Made by a program: the position numbers and the translations under genes. DNA of 64,000 nucleotides from Psychrobacter phenylpyruvicus DSM 7000 = NBRC 102152. Its GTDB lineage: Bacteria; Pseudomonadota; Gammaproteobacteria; Pseudomonadales; Moraxellaceae. The notes beneath the pieces were generated by a model. The model worked only from the letters and a program-made list of their open reading frames with translations. It did no database searches and was not told the DNA's origin. Below, piece by piece: positions 56,247 to 64,000 of the stretch (position 1 is its first letter; every line of letters starts with the position of its first letter). The stretch is from contig NZ_JMKP01000009.1 of the NCBI RefSeq assembly GCF_000685805.1, positions 49,782 through 113,781 on the forward strand, given 5' to 3'.

Positions 56247-56628
56247 AATTACCTCAATAATGATATTTGCTATGTCAATTAGGATGGGGACTTAGAAGTG
56301 TTTAGTCATAGCTATTGTAGGCGTAAGGGCCTATAAGTACAACTTGCATCTGTGGTGGTCGGGTCCATGACTGTTACAATAAGATTTGGTCATCATGGTT
56401 TTGCACTACTTTAGTAAATTGACCATTAATAATGGTACACTGAAGCTTTATGGCCAATCAATATCTGTTGTCAATCAGCGACTTAAATAAGAGTTATCAA
56501 TCTTAAAGTCGCAGATTTGATTAATTTTATATTTATTTAGTCAACAGTAGACAACGAAAGCCTAGGCCAGATCCATTACGCTTTTATAAAATCATTAAAC
56601 TTGGTTTAGCAAGGACACTCAGCGCATT
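56247..56628. other. Divergent spacer between metX and hemH
   Basis: 382 bp containing leaders of both genes and a 15-bp palindrome (56422-56436), possibly an operator. No other element recognised. Confidence 0.5.
56422..56436. promoter_or_regulatory. Palindromic operator-like site
   Basis: ACCATT-AAT-AATGGT is a perfect 6-bp dyad with a 3-bp centre, 192 bp before hemH and 176 bp before metX (divergent genes). The binding protein is unknown. Confidence 0.4.
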
Positions 56629-57648
56629 ATGAAACCCAATAAGCCACCCCGTATTGCAGTCTTGCTCGTCAATCTCGGCACCCCTGATGAGCCTACAGCC
56701 CCCGCAGTACGACGCTATCTTAAACAGTTTTTATCTGACCCTAGGGTAATTGAAATACCGCAGTTTTTGTGGGCGATTATCCTTAATCTATTTGTACTAC
56801 CCACTCGTCCAAAGCGTGTGGCAGAGGCCTATTCTAGTGTTTGGGAAGGCGATTCTCCAATCCGCAAAATCCTAGGTCAACAAGTAGCGAAGTTGCAGTC
56901 CCGTTTGGGCGGTAGTATGGCCCCTTTTGAGGTATCGGTTCATGCCGCAATGACCTATGGCAACCCTGGTATACCCGATGTGATGGATCAGCTGCGCAGT
57001 GAAGGGGTAGATCATTTTGTTATCTTACCGCTATTTCCTCAGTATTCTGCCACTTCAGGGGGTGCGGTGTACGACGCGTTAACCAAGTGGTCACTTAAGC
57101 AGCGCAACCTGCCCAATTACACCATTGTCAAAGACTACTTTGCGCACCCCTTATATATTAAGGCATTGGCCGATTCGATACGCCGTTTCCAAGCGGTACA
57201 CGGCAAGCCTGAAAAGCTAATGTTTAGTTTCCACGGTATCCCGCAACCTTATGCTGATAAAGGCGATCCTTATCCTAAGCGCTGTAAATGTACTGCCGCT
57301 CAAGTAGCACAGGAGTTAGGGCTGAGTGATGATGAGTGGATTATCAGTTTCCAGTCACGCTTTGGTAAACAAGAATGGGTTAAGCCTTATACTGATGTGA
57401 CTTTAGAAGAGTGGGGCAAAGCAGGAGTACGATCGGTGCAAGTGGTTAGTCCTGCCTTCTCAGCTGACTGCCTAGAGACGTTAGAGGAGTTGGCAATGGA
57501 GAACCGAGATAACTTTATCAATGCTGGTGGTCAAGAATACCACTACATTCCTGCTTTAAATGATGATGAAGCTCATATTGATTTGATCGAGGCTTTGGTA
57601 AAACCTCTGGTTGCAGGATGGGCGGCTACCCTTGAAGGTTGGGCGTAA
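56629..57648 (+). CDS. hemH: Ferrochelatase
   Basis: This enzyme inserts Fe2+ into protoporphyrin IX, the last step of heme synthesis. The 339-residue protein shows [21 protein letters not shown], the metal/porphyrin segment [19 protein letters not shown] with the conserved His, [15 protein letters not shown], and the distal [16 protein letters not shown]. Length and motifs fit the bacterial type. Peripheral inner-membrane location is usual for the family. Confidence 0.96.
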   Translation: MKPNKPPRIAVLLVNLGTPDEPTAPAVRRYLKQFLSDPRVIEIPQFLWAIILNLFVLPTRPKRVAEAYSSVWEGDSPIRKILGQQVAKLQSRLGGSMAPFEVSVHAAMTYGNPGIPDVMDQLRSEGVDHFVILPLFPQYSATSGGAVYDALTKWSLKQRNLPNYTIVKDYFAHPLYIKALADSIRRFQAVHGKPEKLMFSFHGIPQPYADKGDPYPKRCKCTAAQVAQELGLSDDEWIISFQSRFGKQEWVKPYTDVTLEEWGKAGVRSVQVVSPAFSADCLETLEELAMENRDNFINAGGQEYHYIPALNDDEAHIDLIEALVKPLVAGWAATLEGWA

Positions 57649-57808
57649 GCTAATTCAAGTAATTTATAACAAAGACCAATATTCGATAATAATATGGTTT
57701 TTTTTATAATTAAAATATATTTATACTCAATAGATTTAAAATGTTTTAATACTTACTTAAATAGCCACAAATCATATTTCATCAAAGTTCGTTGGCTGAG
57801 GCTTGATA

Positions 57809-57838
57809 ACTTAAGCTTCTAATACTTAAGCTTCTAAT
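57809..57838 (+). repeat. Perfect 15-bp tandem duplication
   Basis: ACTTAAGCTTCTAAT occurs twice back to back, 59-88 bp upstream of the next gene. Confidence 0.95.
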
Positions 57839-57896
57839 AGAACTTCGATTTTTAAAAAATTTGATTTCTAAAAAATAAGTATAAGGAATATTTTAA

Positions 57897-58676
57897 ATGA
57901 GTCCAAATACGCCACCACCCATTCCAACAGATAATTATGGTTACTCGCTACCTAACTTATTACCCGAGCCTCGGTCTTGCTCGGCCGGCTCAGGGGTCAA
58001 ATGGCTAACTGAAGCAGCGACTCTTTTTAAACAGCGATGGCTGCTCTGGGTAGGTATAGGTCTTTTTTATCTAGCCTTGATTATGGTTACTCAACTTTCA
58101 GAGTACACCAGCTTTATCATCTCCTTGTTATCTATTATCTTTATGGCAGGCTTCATTCAAGGAGCCGCTACACAAGCAACAGGAGGTGAGCTTAAGTTTG
58201 GCCACTTATTTGCAGGATTTAAAACTCACTTTTTTCCGCTAATTATTCTGATTTTACTTTATTGTTTGGCTTTATTTATTTTAGTTATAATAGCGGTGTT
58301 ATTTGTGGCTGGGCTGAGTAGTACTGGCACAGCGTTTGCAGATTTAGGTCAATATGGAGAGAGTCAGGTACTGGAGATAATAGGCTTAAGTTTATTAATG
58401 ATTTTAATGATCATTCCAGCGATTATGTCCATATTCTTTGCGCCCGCACTGGTTGTATTACATGATGTTAAACCCCTTAAAGCCATGGAAATGAGTTTTA
58501 AAGGATGCCTGAAAAATATTGCGCCAATTATCGTTTATTTAATTGTAGGCACTATAGTATTTCTGGTTGGATCAGTCATCACTTTAGCAGTTGGAGTGGT
58601 TGCTCTAATACCAATTTTTATGATTACTTATTACACAAGTTATCGTGATGTATGGACAGACCAGCCTGTCTCTTAA
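57897..58676 (+). CDS. BPSS1780-family membrane protein
   Basis: An integral inner-membrane protein of 259 residues. It has a Pro-rich N-terminal cytoplasmic tail (about 1-30), the family segment SGVKWLTEAATLFKQRWLLW, and about five or six hydrophobic helices (about 45-65, 70-90, 115-140, 160-190, 215-250). It matches the BPSS1780/DUF2189-like group, which is widespread and functionally uncharacterised. A duplicated 15-mer lies just upstream; a terminator follows. Confidence 0.78.
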   Translation: MSPNTPPPIPTDNYGYSLPNLLPEPRSCSAGSGVKWLTEAATLFKQRWLLWVGIGLFYLALIMVTQLSEYTSFIISLLSIIFMAGFIQGAATQATGGELKFGHLFAGFKTHFFPLIILILLYCLALFILVIIAVLFVAGLSSTGTAFADLGQYGESQVLEIIGLSLLMILMIIPAIMSIFFAPALVVLHDVKPLKAMEMSFKGCLKNIAPIIVYLIVGTIVFLVGSVITLAVGVVALIPIFMITYYTSYRDVWTDQPVS

Positions 58677-58688
58677 TTCTAAATACTG

Positions 58689-58718
58689 ACTGCAAATTAA
58701 GAAACTGCAAATTAAGAA
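58689..58718 (+). repeat. Perfect 15-bp tandem duplication
   Basis: ACTGCAAATTAAGAA occurs at 58689-58703 and 58704-58718, just past the preceding stop codon. Confidence 0.95.
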
Positions 58719-58734
58719 AATGGACAGCTATAAT

Positions 58735-58771
58735 AAAAAACACCGCAACGGTAACCAGTGCGGTGTTTTTT
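58735..58771. terminator. Bidirectional terminator
   Basis: A 13-bp perfect stem (AAAAAACACCGCA / TGCGGTGTTTTTT) with an 11-nt loop between convergent genes. Confidence 0.93.
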
Positions 58772-58787
58772 ATTAACAACTAATCAG

Positions 58788-59000
58788 TTACTCATCTTCA
58801 TGGCTCTGAGAAACAGCATCTTCATCAGCAATATCAGTAATATCAGGATAGTCAGTACTGTCTAAGCTATCTTCCACTAAGATTTCATCAATACGTGCTT
58901 CATCGATATTCTGACGATGTGCTGGAGTTAATCCTTGTTGCAAGTCTTCAGCTTCGTCTACTGAATCTAGATCTATCGCCGTATCTATTGGGTCTTTCAT
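58788..59000 (-). CDS. Small acidic hypothetical protein
   Basis: A 70-residue protein in which roughly a third of residues are Asp or Glu (for example IDLDSVDEAEDL and ITDIADEDAVSQSHEDE). I do not recognise a family. It has no signal peptide or membrane helix. It follows the ferritin gene on the same strand with a 70-bp gap and ends at a shared terminator, so cotranscription with ferritin is plausible. AAGGAATG upstream supports the start. Confidence 0.65.
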   Translation of the reverse strand: MKDPIDTAIDLDSVDEAEDLQQGLTPAHRQNIDEARIDEILVEDSLDSTDYPDITDIADEDAVSQSHEDE

Positions 59001-59070
59001 AAGTCATTCCTTGGTGATTAAAAATCTTTATGGTAATTTAAAAACCTTATCGTAATCTAAAAGTCGCTGA

Positions 59071-59613
59071 TTAAAGGTTTTGCTCGCGAGGTAACTCAGC
59101 TTCCTGTGGTGCATCTGCCATATCACGATCTAGAGAGTAGAAGTTAGCGTTGTTGTCTTTACTTTCTGAAGCTAGAGCAAATTTATCACGAAGCTCATCA
59201 ATTAACGCTTCTTCTTCGATTTGCTCTTTAACGAACCATTGCAAGAAATTAAAGGTTGGCCAATCTCTCTCGTCAAAAGCCTTATCCACTAGCTGATAAA
59301 TTTTCTTAGAGTTATCAAGCTCATGTTGCCACACATCTTCAATGCAAGATTCTAAATCTACTGGATTATCACGGGGAGCAGGGATAGCACTTATTTTTGC
59401 TTCGCCGCCTCTGGTCTGAATGTATTCCAAGAACTTAAACATATGTTGGCGCTCTTCTTCTGAATGCTTATAAAAGAATTCAGCAATACCAGCATAATTG
59501 TTTGAGTCTGCCCACACTCCCAGTGCTAAATAAGCCTGAGCTTGAGCAGCTTCATTATTCATTTGATCGTTTAAGGCTTGCTCCATACTATCTGAAATGC
59601 GTTTATCACTCAT
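59071..59613 (-). CDS. ftnA: Non-heme bacterial ferritin
   Basis: This iron-storage protein assembles into a 24-mer cage. The 180-residue four-helix bundle has ferroxidase-site residues in NNEAAQAQAYL, HSEEERQHMFKF and FVKEQIEEEALIDEL, as in E. coli FtnA. A 20-residue acidic tail extends beyond the last helix. The ATG at 59613 (AGGAC upstream) is preferred over one 15 bp earlier. No obvious Fur box was seen upstream. Confidence 0.92.
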   Translation of the reverse strand: MSDKRISDSMEQALNDQMNNEAAQAQAYLALGVWADSNNYAGIAEFFYKHSEEERQHMFKFLEYIQTRGGEAKISAIPAPRDNPVDLESCIEDVWQHELDNSKKIYQLVDKAFDERDWPTFNFLQWFVKEQIEEEALIDELRDKFALASESKDNNANFYSLDRDMADAPQEAELPREQNL

Positions 59614-59794
59614 TATTATTGTCCTCAATCAATTATTGTTGCTTGTTTTTATTTAAAATAGAAATCGCCATCTAAAATAAAAAGCTATCAGGAATTTGTT
59701 ATATGACTCTATGAAAAATAACAATTCAAGAGATCATAACTTTTAATTTCATTTCATTATAAAAGCAATTCTTGAGTTAATAAGTAAGGCTGAG

Positions 59795-60376
59795 TTATGA
59801 GTTGTTCTTATTCTGTGATGGAGGTAAAAAGTTGTAACGCAGATCCAAAGGGTTGGTTTGTTTAATAAACCTAGTATTAAAGTCATCAAGCTTAAAGCGC
59901 CATAAATACATAAAGGTAATAGTATAAATAATGAGTTCACAAAGCTCTTCCACTATGTTGCCGCTGATTGCACTAAATCCTATTTCATTTTCAGCTACAT
60001 ATTGAAGTATAACTAGCAAAAAGATGACTATATACAGCGCTGTTGGAACCTGTTTTAGAACTGCTGAAACATAGTGCCAAGCGTAGGTTAATAAACCAAG
60101 AGCAGTTACAGCAATGAGGAATAATACAGCATCTTCCCACCACTCATAACTTGCACCAAGTAATAAAAATCCCTCAGGCACTAATATATCTGACAAAAAA
60201 CTCAGTTCTCGGCGAATAGCAGATAAGAAGACCAACACAGAACCAATCCAAAAAGATCGGGCTATATTGAAGCGGCTTTTGATAGCATAAAAGGTACAAA
60301 AAATAAGAGATATTGCAAGTAAAAAGGCCTGTATTAGCTCAATGAGGCTGTCTTCGGTAATAATGGCTACCTCCAT
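59795..60376 (-). CDS. Hypothetical six-helix membrane protein
   Basis: I do not recognise this 193-residue protein. It has about six hydrophobic helices. Three of them begin with a similar acidic pattern: EDSLIELIQAFLLAIS (about 8-23), YEWWEDAVLFLIAV (about 76-90) and VEELCELIIYTITF (about 147-160), each with Glu residues at the membrane edge. That hints at internal repeats or an intramembrane active site. The C-terminal 35 residues are hydrophilic. The ATG at 60376 is a guess; an earlier start at 60433 is possible and neither has a good ribosome-binding site. Confidence 0.65.
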   Translation of the reverse strand: MEVAIITEDSLIELIQAFLLAISLIFCTFYAIKSRFNIARSFWIGSVLVFLSAIRRELSFLSDILVPEGFLLLGASYEWWEDAVLFLIAVTALGLLTYAWHYVSAVLKQVPTALYIVIFLLVILQYVAENEIGFSAISGNIVEELCELIIYTITFMYLWRFKLDDFNTRFIKQTNPLDLRYNFLPPSQNKNNS

Positions 60377-60683
60377 ATTTTCTTTGATACAGATATTTTG
60401 TGTAAGTATATGATATAAATAACAATAATACAAAAAACAACTTATTTATTATTAAGTATAAATAAAAATATATTTGTATTTTGTTGTTTTATACTTAATA
60501 ATAGGAACGCATTATAGTTCATACTAGCGCCAAAATAAAACTTTGAGCTCTTACTGGAAAGAAACAAATCATGACTGCTGATTAAAGTTGAATTTGTTAT
60601 GTTTATGGTCTACATAAATTCATTATTATGAAAACAATTGAAATCCATAAAAATAAATCCAGAAGGATTAAGGAGCCATCGCC
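60377..60683. other. Divergent AT-rich spacer with a perfect inverted repeat
   Basis: 307 bp upstream of both the membrane protein and the SDR genes. It contains a 16-bp perfect inverted repeat and otherwise nothing recognised. Confidence 0.55.
60447..60503. repeat. Perfect 16-bp inverted repeat
   Basis: TATTATTAAGTATAAA (60447-60462) and its exact reverse complement (60488-60503) are separated by 25 bp of AT-rich DNA. It could form a hairpin or bind a dimeric regulator. Confidence 0.85.
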
Positions 60684-61457
60684 ATGAATACGAGCGAATT
60701 ATTCAATTTAACCGACAAAACAGCGATTGTTACCGGTGGAGCAAATGGTATCGGTAAGGCCACTGCGATTATGTTAGCCAAGCATGGTGCCAATATCGTT
60801 ATTGCTGACTTAAAATTGGAAGATGCCCAAGCTGCTGCCAAAGAGATTGAGGCGTTAGGTGTAAAGGCACTGGCCATTGAATGTAATGTGCTAAAAGATG
60901 AGCATTTGGTTAGATTAACCGAAGAAACGGTGAAACAATTCGGTGCCATCCATATTCTAATTAATAACGCTGGTGGTGGCGGTGGTGGTCGTGAGAACCC
61001 GTTTAAGATAGACGTTGATGATATCAAGCGTGACTTTGAGTTAAACGTATTTAGCGGCTGGCGTTTGTGTCAGTTGGTAGTACCGTACATGAAAAAAGCA
61101 GGTTACGGCTCTATTGTCTTTACCACTTCAATGTCGAGTATTAATAAGAGCCCAAATATGAGCGGTTATGGCGGCTCTAAAGCAGCAGTTAATCACATGG
61201 TTGCCAACTTGGCACATGATTTTGGTCCTGAAGTACGTATTAACGCTGTGGGACCAGGGGCTACTAAGACAGCAGCGTTAGAAAGCGTATTAACGCCAGA
61301 GATTGAAGAAACGATGTTACAGCACACCCCGATTAAACGTTTAGGTAGCGCTGATGATATTGCAGGAGCCATGTTATACTTTGCCGCTCCAATTTCTGAA
61401 TGGGTCAGTGGCCAGACTTTATTTGTCAATGGTGGCGGTGTTCAAACCTTAGAGTAA
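60684..61457 (+). CDS. 7-alpha-hydroxysteroid dehydrogenase-like short-chain dehydrogenase
   Basis: A classical SDR of 257 residues with the cofactor motif TGGANGIG (about 18-25), NNAG (94-97), catalytic Ser149, Tyr162 and Lys166 (SGYGGSKAAVNH). The NNAGGGGGG run, the ITPEIEQ-like LTPEIEETMLQHTPIKRLG segment and the final VSGQTLFVNGGGVQ closely follow E. coli HdhA as I recall it, so oxidation of a steroid or similar secondary alcohol is plausible but not proven. A strong AAGGAG precedes the ATG. The amidohydrolase gene follows after 103 bp on the same strand. Confidence 0.88.
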   Translation: MNTSELFNLTDKTAIVTGGANGIGKATAIMLAKHGANIVIADLKLEDAQAAAKEIEALGVKALAIECNVLKDEHLVRLTEETVKQFGAIHILINNAGGGGGGRENPFKIDVDDIKRDFELNVFSGWRLCQLVVPYMKKAGYGSIVFTTSMSSINKSPNMSGYGGSKAAVNHMVANLAHDFGPEVRINAVGPGATKTAALESVLTPEIEETMLQHTPIKRLGSADDIAGAMLYFAAPISEWVSGQTLFVNGGGVQTLE

Positions 61458-61560
61458 TCCGCTAATGATTTTTAAAGGGCAAGATCAACATATGCAGTTA
61501 GTGCCAAATAAGCCATTGATTTGTAAAACTGGGTTGAATTAAAGGGTTCTATAAAAAGTT

Positions 61561-63324
61561 ATGTTAAAAAAAATTATCCCCGCTATTGTGAGTTTAGGCC
61601 TAATTGCTGGTTGCAGTTCGAATGTCGAAAATACTGTGAATGTCGAACCTAACGCAGCTAAAGTCACTAAGGCTCATCTGTATTATAACGGTGATATTAT
61701 TCCTATGAATACCATTAAACCCAGTATGGTTGAGGCGGTAGTTGAGCAAGGGGGTAAGATTGTTTATGTTGGTAATTTGGCAAAAGCCAAAGATCAGTTT
61801 GCTGATATTGAACATGTGGACCTCAAAGGCAAAACCTTACTGCCAGGATTCATAGATCCGCATAGTCATTTTGGCATGGTATCTAATACCATGGGTCAAG
61901 TGGATCTAAACTCACCTCCTGTCGGCAGTATTTCTAACATAGAGCAAATGTTAGCGGCCCTAGTGGCTTATAAAAACGACAATAATATTGCTGACGGAGA
62001 GTGGATATATGGCTGGGGCTATGATGAAAGCCAACTGACCGATAAGCGCCATCCTACTAAAATTGATCTTGATAAGGTCCTTCCCAATAATCCAGTATAT
62101 ATTCAGCATACCAGTGGCCACATGGGAGTTGCTAACTCCCTTGCGCTGGCAAAAATGCAGGTTTCTGCAGAGACCGAAAACCCAGAAGGCGGTATGATTG
62201 GTCGATTGCCAAACTCAAGTGAACCAAATGGCTTGGTGCAAGAAACGGCGATGTATCCTTTCGTCGGTTATATGCTTCAAGTGCTCAACAGCAAGCAAGC
62301 TGAGTTCTTTGACCAAACCCAGGATTTCTATGCTGAAAAAGGGATAACTACCGCGCAAGATGGGATGACTGATAGAGAAGCGATTCGCTTCTTCCAGTCT
62401 CAAGCCGATCAAGGTAAGTTAAAAATTGACTTAGTGTCGCTGGCAGGTTTTAGTGAGCTAGAGAGTAACTTAAAGGACCCAGAGCTTAAATTTAAAGACT
62501 ATAAAAACGGCTTTAAAGTTCAAGGTACTAAGATTATTGCTGATGGCTCCCCGCAAGGTAAAACTGCTTACTTTAGCGAACCGTATTTAACCAACGTAGA
62601 AGGCTGTGCCAGTGACTGTAAGGGCTTGCCAAGCCTGTCACAAGAGGCGTTAAATGACTTGTTTAAAACAGCATACGCTGCAGACAATCAGCTCTTTATT
62701 CATGCCAATGGTGATGCCAGCATTGATATGATTATCAAAGCACATGAATATGCGGCAAAAGCTTTGCAGCAGCCACTCGATAAAGACCGTAGAACTATCG
62801 TGGTACATTCTCAATTTGTACGCCCTGACCAGCTTCAAACCTTTGAAAAATACAATATTGAGCCTTCTTTCTTTACCAATCATGCCTACTTCTGGGGTGA
62901 TGTCCACGTTGAAAATTTAGGTAACAAACGTGCTGAGTTTCTAAGCCCGCTAGTCAGTGCAGACAAACTAGGGCTTAAATACACCAACCATTCAGATGCT
63001 ACAGTAACGCCAATTGACCCTATCTTTACCCTATGGACCGCAGTAAATAGAGTGTCTAGAAGTGGAAAAGTTATTGGTTCTGGACAAAAAGCCAGTCCTT
63101 ATCAAGCTTTAAAATCAATCACCAGTCATGCTGCTTATCAGTTATTTGAAGAGGACCGCAAGGGTACGCTAGAAGTAGGCAAAGTCGCTGACTTTGTGGT
63201 GCTGGATAACAATCCACTGACTGTGAAGCCTATGCAAATTAGAGATATCAAGGTGGTAACTACCATTAAAAATGGTAAACCTATTTACCAAGCAAAAAGT
63301 GTCAATGATGGCCAAATGCAATAG
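61561..63324 (+). CDS. Lipoprotein amidohydrolase (YtcJ-like)
   Basis: A 587-residue metal-dependent hydrolase of the amidohydrolase superfamily, YtcJ type. An N-terminal lipobox IAGC predicts lipidation and envelope location. Metal-binding segments are PGFIDPHSHFGM (HxH), LFIHANGDASIDM, and the Asp in TNHSDATVTPIDP; the conserved SHAAYQLFEEDRKGTLEVGKVADFVVLD closes the barrel. YtcJ-type enzymes hydrolyse N-acyl amino acids or amides; the substrate here is unknown. The ribosome-binding site is weak. A terminator follows. Confidence 0.88.
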   Translation: MLKKIIPAIVSLGLIAGCSSNVENTVNVEPNAAKVTKAHLYYNGDIIPMNTIKPSMVEAVVEQGGKIVYVGNLAKAKDQFADIEHVDLKGKTLLPGFIDPHSHFGMVSNTMGQVDLNSPPVGSISNIEQMLAALVAYKNDNNIADGEWIYGWGYDESQLTDKRHPTKIDLDKVLPNNPVYIQHTSGHMGVANSLALAKMQVSAETENPEGGMIGRLPNSSEPNGLVQETAMYPFVGYMLQVLNSKQAEFFDQTQDFYAEKGITTAQDGMTDREAIRFFQSQADQGKLKIDLVSLAGFSELESNLKDPELKFKDYKNGFKVQGTKIIADGSPQGKTAYFSEPYLTNVEGCASDCKGLPSLSQEALNDLFKTAYAADNQLFIHANGDASIDMIIKAHEYAAKALQQPLDKDRRTIVVHSQFVRPDQLQTFEKYNIEPSFFTNHAYFWGDVHVENLGNKRAEFLSPLVSADKLGLKYTNHSDATVTPIDPIFTLWTAVNRVSRSGKVIGSGQKASPYQALKSITSHAAYQLFEEDRKGTLEVGKVADFVVLDNNPLTVKPMQIRDIKVVTTIKNGKPIYQAKSVNDGQMQ

Positions 63325-63398
63325 TGAATAGACAAGTTGTCATAATGGTTTCTTTATTTAACATTTTTATTTAACAAAGGCGACTAACGCCTTTAAGC

Positions 63399-63430
63399 AA
63401 AAGCCCAATCGAAATGATTGGGCTTTTTTT
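63399..63430 (+). terminator. Terminator of the amidohydrolase gene
   Basis: A 12-bp perfect stem (AAAAGCCCAATC / GATTGGGCTTTT) with a 5-nt loop and a T-run. A smaller hairpin (AAAGGCG / CGCCTTT, 63376-63394) precedes it. Confidence 0.93.
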
Positions 63431-63476
63431 ATGAGCGATTGTTTTTTTATGAGCGATTGTTTTTATGAGCTATTAG
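63424..63476 (+). repeat. 18-bp tandem repeat built from a terminator tail
   Basis: TTTTTTTATGAGCGATTG is present at 63424-63441 and 63442-63459, with a shortened, mutated third copy at 63460-63476. The first copy includes the T-run of the terminator. Confidence 0.92.
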
Positions 63477-63624
63477 CAGTCAACAAAAGCTACCATAATA
63501 AAACAATAAAATTTGCGCTTATTGATTAAATATTCTAATCTAGTTATTAAGTTCGGTATTTCAGGAAGAGATACGGTTATCTATGTCGTTAAGGCATGAT
63601 GACTTAAAACATAAGGATAGTGCA

Positions 63625-63669
63625 ATGACTCATAATTTAAATGTGAACCGCCCCGACTATATCGGAGAG
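63625..63669 (+). pseudogene. 5' end of a gene interrupted by the IS3-family element
   Basis: An AAGGAT site precedes ATG at 63625. The frame MTHNLNVNRPDYIGE reaches the presumed IS boundary and then stops within about four codons. The family cannot be told from 15 residues; the rest should lie beyond the window, after the IS. Confidence 0.6.
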
Positions 63670-64000
63670 TGGATTGCTTGAGTCAGGCAGCTTTGTCTGA
63701 CTCATTAAGGCTATCATAGTATCGTCTCTCAAACTCAAAAGGCGACACATAACCAATCGTACTATGAATGCGAGTTTTATTAAACCAATCGACCCATTCA
63801 AGGGTTGCTAATTCAACATCATACGCATCCCGCCACTGCGGTTTTAAATATTCAATCACCTCTGTTTTATAAAGTCCGTTAACCGTTTCAGCTAACGCAT
63901 TATCGTATGAATCACCGGTTGTACCAACAGATGCAATAACGCCAGAATCAGCCATCTTATCCGTATAGCGAATGGATAAGTACTGAACGCCGCGATCACT
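63670..64000 (-). mobile_element. IS3-family insertion sequence, right part only
   Basis: The element begins near 63670 with TGGATTGCTTGAGTCAGG (proposed terminal inverted repeat, TG end typical of IS3-family) and continues past the window end. The hairpin GAGTCAGGCA / TGTCTGACTC (63680-63703) overlaps the transposase stop. The other end, and the target duplication, are not visible. Confidence 0.75.
63683..64000 (-). CDS. IS3-family transposase OrfB, C-terminal part (partial)
   Basis: The visible 105 residues read from the window edge through SDRGVQYLSIRYTDKMADSG, then SVGTTGDSYDNALAETVNGLYKTEV and WVDWFNKTRIHSTIGYVSPFEFE. This is the end of the DDE integrase domain of IS3-family OrfB, including the second catalytic Asp region (SDRGVQY) and the catalytic Glu in AETVNGLYK. 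The frame is open at the window end, so the N-terminus and OrfA are outside. It looks intact as far as seen. Confidence 0.93.
   Translation of the reverse strand, partial: SDRGVQYLSIRYTDKMADSGVIASVGTTGDSYDNALAETVNGLYKTEVIEYLKPQWRDAYDVELATLEWVDWFNKTRIHSTIGYVSPFEFERRYYDSLNESDKAA

Noticed and set aside
56247..56628. SAM riboswitch or MetJ box before metX
   Set aside because: No conserved riboswitch core or AGACGTCT-type repeats could be seen.

Overview
The window looks like a chromosomal segment of a Psychrobacter-type bacterium (Moraxellaceae, Gammaproteobacteria). This is inferred from the gene families seen: tandem monomeric isocitrate dehydrogenases, a PhoB-PhoR pair, MetX-MetW, Hsp33, a liu leucine-degradation cluster and many small amino-acid transporters. 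The DNA is moderately AT-rich. No rRNA, tRNA, CRISPR array or prophage was recognised. About 54 intact or partial protein genes, two broken genes and the end of one IS3-family element are supported.

Layout. 1-8.2 kb: HD-domain hydrolase, phosphatidylserine decarboxylase, D-aminoacyl-tRNA deacylase, PhoB-PhoR behind a well-formed Pho box, a SlyD-type isomerase and an M61 peptidase. 8.2-10.3 kb: a very AT-rich AbiH-type anti-phage gene, flanked by an 11-bp word in inverted orientation that is multiplied on one side as a six-copy 12-bp tandem repeat. 10.3-18 kb: DMT transporter, DJ-1/PfpI protein, RluE and two adjacent monomeric isocitrate dehydrogenases, each with its own terminator. 18-28 kb: COG3146 protein with UbiC, SH3 protein, GlyA, divergent LysE/LysR, an internally deleted glutamine amidotransferase beside its intact paralogue, PepF and OsmC. 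28-32.6 kb: GltS, ProA and a Met/His-rich lipoprotein. 33-38.7 kb: a polar amino-acid ABC importer with one ATPase, two permeases and three consecutive paralogous binding lipoproteins. 38.8-42.2 kb: FAH-family enzyme, alpha/beta hydrolase and Hsp33. 42.7-51.7 kb: acyl-CoA synthetase followed by liuB-C-D-E-A, taking leucine carbon from isovaleryl-CoA to acetoacetate and acetyl-CoA. 51.8-64 kb: rubredoxin-reductase fusion, Sel1 protein, MetX-MetW, ferrochelatase, membrane proteins, ferritin, a hydroxysteroid-dehydrogenase-like SDR, a lipoprotein amidohydrolase, and an IS3-family element inserted into the start of another gene.

No clear new multi-gene system was found. The points most worth a second look are these: (1) isocitrate dehydrogenase paralogues in which one copy carries Leu at a position where coenzyme-binding His is expected; (2) one transporter core with three binding proteins, one of which has altered pocket residues; (3) the AbiH gene and its flanking repeats; (4) an unusually dense population of short (12-28 bp) intergenic tandem duplications, some overlapping start regions, stop codons and a terminator; (5) the amidotransferase deletion. 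All protein assignments come from reading motifs by eye; no searches were run.
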